Shown piece by piece: positions 55,381 through 64,000 of a DNA stretch of 64,000 bases. Location of the stretch: positions 3,906,001 to 3,970,000 of the forward strand of contig CM065647.1 of NCBI GenBank assembly GCA_033220425.1. Direction: 5' to 3'. Origin of the DNA: Lepraria neglecta (lineage: Eukaryota; Ascomycota; Lecanoromycetes; Lecanorales; Stereocaulaceae). Made by a program: the position numbers and the translations under genes. Under the pieces are notes generated by a model that did no database searches, was not told the origin of the DNA, and was given only the letters and a program-made list of their open reading frames with translations. Positions within the stretch are counted from its first letter, which is position 1; the number at the start of each line of letters is the position of its first letter.

Positions 55381-56368
55381 ATGGCGACAACGACAACCCC
55401 TTCAACTCCCCAATCCCAAATCCTCCGAGCCCCAACCTCCACCCCCTCACCCGGCTCATGGCGCCATCCCCGCTTCGAAGAAATAGCGCGACGACAGAAA
55501 GCAAATACCTTCAACGACAGCAATCTCTGCAGAATAGCATGGAACGGCGGGGCTTTGATAGCTCTTTTCGTCGCCTCATCCTAGTAAGGCTCCTCCTTAC
55601 TTCTCAACTGAAAATCTCTTGCTAACTCCTTATGCGCATAGTCCATGGTTCCAAGCCCTCAACCAAGCCGCCCATCCACTCGCTACACCAATCCTCTTCC
55701 TCCTCTGCCTACTCGGTCTCTACAATATAACAACCGCCTTCCTCCCACTCGTCAAAACGAAAGACGAACTCGCTGATATTCCTCTTACGCCTACGCAGCG
55801 GAAACTATTGGGATTAGATCCTAACGCTACACCCCCACTTACGCCGGGGACGCAATATATCACACCACCGCGGTACCCTCGCTCACCCACACCACGTACT
55901 ATCTCCCCCGCCAATCGAACTAGCGGGAATTTAGGCACGCCTTTATCTCGAAGTCCCTCGTTTGGACGCGAAGTGAGCGGCTCCCCTGCAGGAAGCCCAC
56001 TGTGGCAGAAGGCGGTGGGAAGTGCGAGGGATCCGGCGAGGAGATCTAGCTATGGGTCGCCTTCGCCGCTTGGGACTGGGCTTGGGGGGAGGGAGGGAAG
56101 TGTTTTGGGAGCGCCGAGTACGCCGAGTCCGACGGGGAGGAGGGCTACGGTCGCGCTGAATAGTAAATGGTTGTATAATCGGGGGCGGAGTAGTTCGGGG
56201 GGAGGGGGTTATACTCTGGTAGTACGCTGGTCGGGAATTAGATGTCCATATCGAATAGAAGTTCTTAAAGGAATATCACGTTCAGCCACACTGTTCAAGA
56301 AGAGTGTGCTCCTGATCGTACGTCGCCAGACAATCTCAAATTCAAAACAAGACTCCCAAACAAGGTAA
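55381..56368 (+). CDS. pom34: Nucleoporin Pom34
   Basis: Exons 55381..55583 and 55642..56368 (58-nt intron, GTAAGG..TAG with TTGCTAACT branch site) give 309 aa. The protein has the Pom34 layout: a Thr/Pro-rich head, GSWRHPRFEEIARRQKA, a first membrane helix (NGGALIALFVAS), a second (PILFLLCLLGLYNITTAFLP), the linker DIPLTPTQRKLLGLDP and ITPPRYPRSP, then a Ser/Pro-rich nucleoplasmic or pore-facing tail with SPLWQKAV and LNSKWLYNRGR. Pom34 anchors the nuclear pore ring with Pom152 and Ndc1. The last 45 residues after RSSSGGGG differ from what I expect of the family (tails usually stop soon after KWLY..GR), so an unannotated 3' intron or a shifted end is possible. Confidence 0.85.
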
Positions 56369-56606
56369 AGTTTATGTCGTATTCAACTAGGCTGTTTACT
56401 GGAATTGTGTCTTCATTCATTCAACCCAGGCCCTAGATATGCCAAGAAAGCTCAGCCTTATCTACGATAAGTCCGATCCGGGGTAAGACCACCGCTCTTC
56501 TGCAACTTTAGCCATGGATCGTTCTACGAGGTGACACTGTTTTGTTGCTGTCCGTCCTTATCAAAGTGGTCGAGTAGGACCTGTGTGTTCGTCTTCAATC
56601 TTCGTC
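56369..56606. other. Short spacer pom34-hid1
   Basis: 238 bp between two plus-strand genes; holds the hid1 promoter and pom34 terminator. Nothing distinctive. Confidence 0.4.
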
Positions 56607-59522
56607 ATGGGTAACTCGGATTCGAAGCTGGTCTTTAAACAGGGCATCTTCAAGCTGTCAGAACCAGGTGCCATACCGCCTTCGGATCCATACTGGAGAG
56701 GAGTACGTCGCTCAAACCTTCAGAGCCTGAAGCTGTGCTAACCTACCATAGTTCTGGGAGCTCCCTGAATCCACAGAGGATGTCTTCAGTCTCTTCTCCC
56801 CCGTTGATGTCCGCCGAGCGCGAGACAGTTCGCTCCCCAACATCGAGACTCTCATCCTAGCACTCACAACTCGCCTCTTTACCCTCCGACAGCATCGGTC
56901 CTTCCCTAACCCCGAAACCGCACCGGAGAAGCACGCGCTCAACTGCATTCGAGTGCTTACGCGTATGCTTCCTTTCCTCTACGAAGCAGACCACCTTGAA
57001 GTATGGGAGGACAAGTTCTTTTGGGCAAAGAGAAAGAAAAAATCAAAGGGACAGACGGCAAAGCCTGAGGTTCTGTTTGACGAGTCGCAGAGGGAGGAGA
57101 ACCAGGACCCAAATCCCGAGGTGGAGGAGCAATTTGAGGATGTCAGGCCGCTCGGAGAAGAGTTGGTCGATACCTTGATTGACATGCTGTTCTATGTTGG
57201 CTTCACGCTTCCATATACGGAGCGTTCACGAACCAGAGTGACATACGCAATCTGGCAGAAGGGGTTGGGATCCAATACCTCGATGAGCTCGACCAGCCAG
57301 CTGGAGAGCAATCGGACGGAGATTCTGAGACTGCTGCTGACCTTGTCAAGCAAGTCCTTGTACATGCCTGCTCGTACGTCTCATGCAAACCCTTTTAAAC
57401 AAACCTTTTTCTCACGAAGTGTAGATATTCTGCCAATCAAAGGAGTAAAAGCCGTAACGTATATTACTACATGTCCGGACAAGCAACTCGTACTGTCGCT
57501 GCTCTGCTCGCAACTCAATACTGTATGTCCATGATCTCGTCTGTCATTCTGAATTTATGCTAATGTTTTAGGTCAGGCCTTGAACTACAATCCTGCCACA
57601 TGGCGTGTGCCCTATGATCATGTGGTCTACAAGGATCCAAAGCAAATCCTGGTATCATATTGCTTGCAATTCCTTCTCGTCCTGGTACTGTACTCGATAC
57701 CCGAAGACCGCAAAGGACCTCCACCAAAGAACTACTTCCGGCATTTTCTGGGCAGACTTCATCGGCCACAAGACTTCGAGTTTCTCGCTGAGGGCATGAC
57801 CCGGACGCTCAATCAGCCGGTGGGTCTCATATTTACGACTTGATATAGCGCTTCACTAACATGAACTTAAGTTACAAGCAACATCGTCCTACCTACCAGG
57901 CAGTCAGAAGTCACTGAAATGGGTATCGGAGATGATCATGCTATTTTGGGAGACTCTGCAATGCAACAAGCGGTTTCGGTCTTTCATTATTGACACCGAT
58001 CGAGGTCACGAGTTCATGACCCTAATTATTTTCTATGCTATGGAGTACAAGACCGACCCGTCCAAGCAAGGTGTTGTTCGAATGTGCGTCTTTGTGTTGC
58101 AAACACTCAGCACAGAGCCAAATTTTGGGAAGCTTCTGAATCGCGACTTCGAGAGTCAAGAAACTCTCCCAGCTACGATCAAGTTGAACGAGTTCAGGGG
58201 TACATATACCGACTTCTTAATCACAGTAAGCCACGCAATGTTAGTCTTGGGGGCATGCAGCTGACCTCGGCAGTCGATACACACTCTCATCACGTCTAGC
58301 AAGGGAAAGCTAGATGCCATCTATCCTTCCCTCCTTGCCACTATCAATAACATTGCTCCGTACATAAAACACCTCAACGCTCAAGCGAGTTCGAAACTGT
58401 TACATCTATTTGCCTCAATGTCGTCCCCAAGCTTCCTGCTTGCCAACGAGACAAATTACTCTTTGCTGCAATCCCTATTAGAGTCTATGAATGCCATTAT
58501 AGAGCATCAGTACCGAGGTAAGGGTGATGTTCTAAGAAAAAGAAAAGTCCAAAGCTGATCGATATTCAGAGAACAAAGTCTTCATACAAGGAATCTTCAG
58601 GTATCGAAAGCGATTTGAAGCTCTACGGTCTTTCACTCTCGAAAGCGGCCAAAAAGAAATCGAGCGTATGAAACAGCGTAAAAAGAAAGAGGGATCAGAA
58701 CCACCAAACAGTCCAGGCCGAACGTCTCGAAACAGTTCCGTCGACAGTATCCGGAGCCCACATAGTGCTAGAGTACCCTCATTAAGCAACGTCCCAGAAG
58801 AAGGCGGAGCCTTCGCCATCGGCGATGATGACGACTCCGATGACGAGAATCAAGAGATGCTTCCCACGCCTTCTCAATCCTCACCTTCCACCCACAACTC
58901 ACCATCCCGGAATGCATCAATATCATCCTCGGCCGATGAACCTCTCCCCACCCAATTGCGCGGCATGTCCGAAAAAGCCCGGGGGAAATTGCCAGCAGGC
59001 CAACCCTCATTTTCACGACAGAATAGCACGACAAGTCTATCCAGCCACGCCGCAGCCCTCACATCCCCATTCATTGGCTTCGACCCCACGGCGCACTGGA
59101 TCGACTCCTGGCTGCCCACTCTTCCCCTCCACACAATTCTGACCCTCCTCTCCTCCCCCACCCCACCAAAACAACTACCACCAGGTCTCGATCCAACACC
59201 TCCACGCATCCATCTTTTCGAATGGACGCCGCTCTCCCTTGGCTGGTACGGGTCCCTCCTTTGGGGCTTCATCTTCGCGTCGGAAATGGTTGTGCAGAAG
59301 GGTACTGTGGGCGTGTGGAATGGGACTGCGGTTAGGCTTTTCAAAGTTGAGACGGTGGCGGCGCAGGGCCCAAGCTTGATGAAGCCGTTGGGGGCTGTGG
59401 ATGCGGTAGGGAGTCGGTTGGTTAGTGGGGTGGCGAGTTTGGGTGTCGGGAGGAGAGATACATCGGCGAGTGGAGGGGAGGGTAATGGGGCCGGGAGAGG
59501 GATGAGTGTGAGGGATGTCTAG
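56607..59522 (+). CDS. hid1: HID1 family protein (Golgi trafficking)
   Basis: Seven exons (56607..56702, 56752..57373, 57425..57522, 57577..57819, 57872..58225, 58274..58517, 58570..59522; six introns of 48-54 nt) give 869 aa. The N-terminus MGNSDSKLVFKQGIFKL is typical: Gly2 is a likely N-myristoylation site. Conserved blocks follow: FWELPESTEDVFSLFSP, LNCIRVLTRMLPFLYE, YAIWQKGLG with LESNRTEILRLLLTL, NPATWRVPYDHVV, DFLITSIHTLITSS and SLLESMNAIIEHQY. The last exon encodes a long Ser/Pro/Asp-rich disordered insert and a final block with WIDSWLPTLPLHTILTLL. HID1 proteins (worm HID-1, yeast Ecm30, fission yeast Ftp105) act at the Golgi; Ftp105 recruits the deubiquitinase Ubp5. Intact. Confidence 0.93.
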
Positions 59523-59897
59523 GGCTATGGCTCACACTACGGAAGTGCAGTATAGCATTCAAGCGGTGTAGTCTACTCCACAACATGAATGAGTTTGGTC
59601 TATTGATACCAAATAGATGACTTCCCCTTGTCTGGCTGAAAGGACAGTCGAGTCTTGCTAACAAGGGTCGAACAAAAGGTGTCTGTTTCATGAAAGCGAC
59701 GATGCTTTGTGACATCAACGAGATGAATAAGACCAAAGCCCGCCCAACTATCGAACAAAGAATGTGAATAACGCCCTACACTCCTCGAATATGAACGCAT
59801 CCAACCCAAATGGACTTCTCTGCTTAGACAGTCAATCTCGTGCATCCATTCCCTAACTCCCAGCAAACTAACCACACATTTCTAAATCAAGTCTTCC
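59523..59897. other. Spacer, 0.37 kb
   Basis: 3' flank of hid1 and promoter of the small protein gene. No other feature. Confidence 0.4.
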
Positions 59898-60218
59898 ATG
59901 AAGTTAAATAGTCTCATCCGGCAGCTCTTAATGATGGGCATCACCTCCTCCAAACCCTCTCTTACACCCAAAGGTCAAGGATCAGCCTCCGTACCCACCC
60001 CCAAAAACCGTATCTACGATATCTGCGGCCCCTATCCTAATCTCAACAAGCCACTACCTCCGGTACCTCTCAGATTAGCAAAGAGGAAGACGAAATACCT
60101 GCCACCGCCTCCGGAGGAGGTGGAGTATTATAGTAAGAAGGCGCTGCCGAAGGTGCCGGAGAGGAAGGGTGTGGTGCTTGTGGCGCCATCGGCGGAGCGA
60201 AGGGTGAAGACTTGGTGA
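59898..60218 (+). CDS. Small basic Pro-rich protein, possibly N-myristoylated
   Basis: An ATG at 59898 opens 106 codons. A later ATG at 59934 begins MGITSSKPSL, which fits the N-myristoylation consensus (Gly2, Ser/Thr at position 6), so translation from there would give a membrane-attached 94-residue protein. The body is Pro/Lys/Arg-rich (NKPLPPVPLRLAKRKTKYLPPPPEE; ALPKVPERKG) with SH3-ligand-like PxxP runs and no hydrophobic segment. No family is known to me. The strong compositional character and good start contexts argue for a real gene. Confidence 0.5.
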   Translation: MKLNSLIRQLLMMGITSSKPSLTPKGQGSASVPTPKNRIYDICGPYPNLNKPLPPVPLRLAKRKTKYLPPPPEEVEYYSKKALPKVPERKGVVLVAPSAERRVKTW

Positions 60219-60663
60219 GGGTTGGTTAGGTGAGTTGAGAGCAAGTGGGTGAGTTGGTGGGTAGGGGCGATGGCGACTATGGAGTCGAGATGTTTGAGGG
60301 GTAACATTGTTAATTGCGCTCCTGGGCTTATAGTAATGAGAGCGGTAACAGTAGCTAGGTATGGCAATCATAGTAACAACGTCAACAGTAGTGAATACCC
60401 AATGGCTTTCCAGACAGCCACAGAGCGCGAATATGGTGGTGCTTTGCCAGAGATGCCATATTGCAATCCGTTGGCGTATTTCTCCACCCATACGTTGGTT
60501 TTAGTCATGTAAGATACCCTCGAAGTCTCTGTAGGTATCTTCCTTCCGGCCTGACATGCCAAGCACAAGGTGGCCAATTTTATTTTGGCGCCTGGCCTCC
60601 AGAAATTTTTCCAGAGGATCGGGGGGTCTCTCCATTTGCTAGAAGCTCACAATCACAGTTATG
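60219..60663. other. Spacer, 0.44 kb
   Basis: No gene. The convergent 3' ends of the small protein gene and of the 60.7-62.1 kb relic meet here. Confidence 0.35.
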
Positions 60664-62058
60664 TCAACCATCAAATGACATGTTGATGATGAGCTCGTTG
60701 AGATCCAAATCACTGTGTATAGAGGTTGAATTTTCGGCGCCTTTCTGATCATCGGACTGACAGACTCCATCGAGTGCTTCAGTGTCTAGCGGAGGTGAAG
60801 TGGATAGACGTCCAGAGTAATCTTCAGCCTTCAACCTGCCGACACCTTGGGTGATTGTATTGGTGTCATATGCGGACACTGTCGATGGCTTCACGAACCT
60901 GTTCTGAATTTCCAATTTGCTGAGATACTCACGAGTTATGGAGACGGGATGAGGAGTCTCAACCGCTTCGTATACCAGATAGTAAAGGAGGCGAATTCCA
61001 AGATGATACATGATTGATTAACGGGATCGCTATCCTGAAGAAGTTTCCCACAACATCGAAAACCAAATCGCTCTACAGGGATGTGAATATCGGCTGGTAT
61101 TGCACGCTTCACATCCATGATCTAAATGTTTAAATTTGCCTCAAATTGCACCCGGTAAGGATAATCGGGATGCGAATAAATGGACACGCTGATGACCCCG
61201 TAAATAACATCGTCGTGGGTACTATCAGGTGGAAGATGTGTATGCGCGGTGTAAAACATTGTCGATACTTGCATACTTGGACAGGGAGTGGTGAGACTAT
61301 GTGACGTAGTGTTCCCAAAATATCTTTGCATGCACCAACTATAGTCTGATCCGATCATCGACAGCTCTAGGCTAAGGGGGTTTGGCCGAGCTATGGGTCT
61401 AGACCGCTTTAACATCTTCAAGTCCAAGCTGGAGGATGGCCAGTCTCTCCTGAAAGTCCTAAATGTGCTCCTTCAGACTCGACTCAATTCGGCCAGATAT
61501 TGCATTCTGAAGCGAGACATTTGACTCAATTTGGCGTGTGGTAGCATCCACAGATTTGATCTTGCAGCTGTTCAAAGGTTAACTGAAGTCTAATCGAGTA
61601 TCAACGATTATAGCTTACAAGCTGTAAAGGCCAACCGCACTACTAAGAGTGAGTTTTTGAGCTTCAAGAGAATTTCTCAGATCATTTATTTCTTTAGCCC
61701 TGAAAGTCCATTCGAAACGTTTTGTATTGCTGGCATTGGTCGGATAGCGTGACTGTTTGTAGATATCCAAAACGACTCTCAGACCCGCAAATGTGGCTAT
61801 TGAGCTATTCAGTGCTCTTTGGATATCCTCGGAAATCACGGAATCAAAACCGCCTCTTCCGAGAAAACTTTCATCGTTGAGAAGGGTTTGTAGTGATCCT
61901 AAAATAAAGTAATAAACATCAAGATCTCTGGAGACAGTCTGGATTTGCTTTGGCGCGTCACGAATGCCCTTGAAACTGTTGTGTAGGGTCTGACAAGAGG
62001 TATAAGCAGTTGCTACTAAGGTGATGAGGCTGGCGGTAAGGCCAATAGCATCCGCCAT
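60664..62058 (-). pseudogene. Fungal N-terminal-domain (NLR-type) gene, decayed after exon 1
   Basis: The ATG at 62058 opens 147 codons: ADAIGLTASLITLVATAY, RDAPKQIQTVSRDLDVYYFIL, LQTLLNDESF, then a charged helix. This is the helical N-terminal domain that precedes NACHT, ankyrin or other parts in many fungal receptors. An intron (GTAAGC, about 61620 to 61571, CAG) leads to a coiled-coil exon (KIKSVDATTRQIESNVSLQNAI) and, after several TAG stops, DFQERLAILQLGLEDVKAV. Farther on come YTAHTHLPPDS..VIYGVISVSIYSH and RLLYYLVYEAV with a final open stretch to 60664. The stops cluster in one frame and all are TAG where CAG would suit. Exon 1 itself is clean, so a short N-domain-only product remains possible. 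Confidence 0.7.
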
Positions 62059-62989
62059 GGTAAAGGTCAGAAGTAGTAGCTCTTGGCGTCCGAATGATCA
62101 GTTTTTAAATAATCCAGCAGGACAGATACAATGACGGATCAATTGACTTCGAATGGCGTGAAAAGCAAAAGATGGAAGTCCGCCGTTCGTGGCTGACTGC
62201 TGTGCAATCCATTTCGCTTTGCCAGATTAGGTTCCACTAACATCAGCTTGACCCAAATTGGTTAGCTCGTACAGTACTTTAGCTTTTCCATGTCGAAGCA
62301 CTTATTTCCCTTAAGGTTGTCCAAGTCATGGTGGGCGAGACGTGAACCTACAATATTTACCAGGCGTAAAGCGAACAGCATCAAGAATTCTTTCTGGGTT
62401 CTTATCTTCTTTGGGTTGACTTGGAAGATTGTACATTCAAGGTTAAGGGAGAGCATAATCATGGCTATCTTCAAACAATTGCTCGCAAAGGAGCTCCATG
62501 ATGAGAAGGAATTATTATGACAACCCCATGCGTGAAATGGCTGCTCTCCCTGATAAGAAACACGAGGAAAACCCTCCTAGAGATGTTCGGTGCGTGATAA
62601 ATCCCCTCGATCATGACCGATGTGTGTACACTAACCCAGCAGCCGTAAGAATCATTGACTTACACCTGAGGGTCTGCAAGAGCCCTCACGATTTTCATTC
62701 CCCCGACCTCACGGTATTTAGCCCCGGCTGTTCGCCAGGGCCATCTTCGGCCTTGCATCCAAGATCACTGCCAGCAAGTACGGAAGTTGACTCCTACAAA
62801 GCAGGGCTAACGTAGTTTTTGACAGATCTGCAATATCAAAGAATCAAGAATTCTGCCAAAGTAAGATCTTTGCCTCCGAGACCGAGGTCCTGTTGTCATG
62901 TGGAATATCTAGGGTAGGCGGCGAGTTGTTGAGAGTCTTTACCGAGCTCGGGAGTACTGGGTTTTGATGGACGACGTCTCATTTGCTTA
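62059..62989. other. Spacer, 0.93 kb
   Basis: No gene supported; an ATG frame at 62498..62815 (105 codons) has no motif. The right part is the 3' flank of the hydrolase gene. Confidence 0.3.
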
Positions 62990-64000
62990 TCAAGAATCCG
63001 CTGGCAAGTCTAACAATGCTGTCAAATTGGATAGCTCCGTTCCCGTGAAAAATGAAGCAACACCAGATTCTGCAGCCAGGTTCGATGGCACGGCCACTGT
63101 CGAGAACAAAGCCAGACTCAACTCTGCAGCTGCTGTAGGTAACGAGGCCGGCTCCGAACTCTCGGCGGAACCCAAAGGTATCTCGGTCGTGTTCGAGATC
63201 GAAAGCATTTGATTTGGGTTCAAAGCACCACCCTGGAACTTTACTACCTCCGCCACAATATACGCAGCCAAACTGCCTGGTTGGCTGAGGAACGGACTAT
63301 GGCCCGTTGGAATGTTAGCTACATCCCATTTCACTCCACTATGCTGAATCATGAGCTGCTGTCCAATTGGGGGAACAGCTTGATCCTCGGTGCAAACCAC
63401 GTATGCGCGTCGACCGTTATAGAACGAGTCAGACCAAGCTGGCGGTCCACTAGGAGTTTCCAGCGCATTCTGTGATTGGTTTTTGAGCCGAATTATAGCC
63501 TGTGAGGCCAATTGTGGCGAAACGTCGTTGTAGAAGATGTTCTTGGCATTCCGAACGCCCAGCTGACCGTCTTCCTGAATAGCGCACGTATCAGTCATTG
63601 ATTCAATACCTTACAGTTTTGCAGTAATGGAAAGAAAATATTTACATAATCTACTACCCAAGGGTCGAATTTCTTCCCAGGCAAAGAGCTGATGAGGGAT
63701 TGACCTTCCTGTGCGACGAATGCACAGATGAAGATCAGACCAATGATGCCACCTTTCCTCGAGGCGGCTGGCATTTCAGCTTTGCTCAAGCCTTTCGCTG
63801 CCATGGCACCTGGGCACCCGCCATAGGAATGCATGACGAGTACGATATCCCTGCCGGCGTTGATCAGGGGAAACAAAAGGTTCTGACGAATGAATGCCGC
63901 ATCACCGGTGACCGATTGCGAATAGGGATCTGTGGAGCTGCAACTTGGACTACGAGCGGATGATGTTGGGTAACCGGCCTTTTCTATCTCGGCAAGGAGC
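62990..64000 (-). CDS. Alpha/beta hydrolase (methyl-esterase-like), 5' end outside the window
   Basis: Exons from the window edge to 63646 and 63574..62990, with a 71-nt intron (GTAAAT..CAG), leave an open frame of 313 residues ending at 62990. The nucleophile motif is VMHSYGG (Ser in HSxGG) after FPLINAGRDIVLV. CTEDQAVPP carries a candidate acid, and the catalytic His is in PTGHSPFLSQPG. FYNDV lies between them, as in the plant-type methyl esterase/salicylate-esterase-like subfamily that is widespread in fungi. After the normal end of the fold (AAYIVAEVVKF) there is an unusual tail of about 60 residues (SSEPASLPTAAAELSLALF, FFTGTELSNLTALLDLP) with weak repetition. Upstream residues read LLAEIEKAGYPTSSARS, so only the first strands are missing. 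Substrate unknown. Confidence 0.85.

Noticed and set aside
58532-59344. Opposite-strand ORFs over the last hid1 exon
   Set aside because: They are shadows of a Ser/Pro-rich coding exon with clear homology on the plus strand.
1-64000. Secondary-metabolite or other co-ordinated gene cluster
   Set aside because: No PKS, NRPS, terpene cyclase or cluster regulator is present; the intact genes belong to unrelated core processes.

Overview
The window looks like a euchromatic piece of a filamentous ascomycete genome (Pezizomycotina). The signs are short GT..AG introns of about 48-100 nt, genes on both strands at fungal density, fungus-restricted families (Pom34 nucleoporin, Syg1-type SPX/EXS protein, CipC-like DUF3759, DUF6601, HET, the fungal rhodopsin-domain family) and many small secreted proteins. 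A leotiomycete/helotialean origin is my guess from the mix of ankyrin and zinc-finger NLR-like relics, not something proven here. I found no rRNA, no convincing tRNA, no CRISPR array and no viral copy.

Two kinds of territory alternate. Housekeeping genes with clean splice structures are gtr1 (2.8-3.9 kb, TORC1 signalling), a vacuolar PQ-loop transporter (17.0-18.2 kb), a cytochrome b5-fused delta-8 sphingolipid desaturase (25.1-27.1 kb), a secreted lipase (30.9-32.3 kb), a DUF6601 membrane protein (35.0-36.3 kb), Syg1 (42.1-45.8 kb), a CipC-like stress protein (46.7-47.4 kb), pom34 (55.4-56.4 kb) and hid1 (56.6-59.5 kb). I rebuilt exon chains for the multi-exon genes; each gives a total length divisible by three.

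Between them lie accessory stretches rich in relics of self/non-self type genes: an ankyrin/TPR-like gene (5.8-8.1 kb), an F-box gene (10.6-11.7 kb), an N-terminal signalling domain plus C2H2 fingers (14.6-16.1 kb), a HET gene (19.1-20.7 kb), an ankyrin gene (23.5-24.4 kb), an RRM-like/alpha-beta hydrolase/ankyrin gene (37.0-40.0 kb) and another fungal N-terminal-domain gene (60.7-62.1 kb). Many of their stop codons are of the kind that C-to-T change produces, which suggests repeat-induced point mutation or neutral decay.

The most unusual intact block is 48.1-52.2 kb. Three neighbouring genes (an acyl-protein-thioesterase-like protein, a signal-peptide-bearing Hsp70-like ATPase domain and an AMP-ligase-like membrane protein) all keep their fold signatures but have lost recognisable catalytic motifs. 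A tandem pair of secreted proteins follows (52.8-54.7 kb), with a possible third relative at 1.3-2.2 kb. Other notable DNA features are an inverted array of about 95-bp degenerate repeats (22.6-23.4 kb), a likely MITE (30.19-30.46 kb) and a CACGTG site upstream of the phosphate-linked SYG1 gene.
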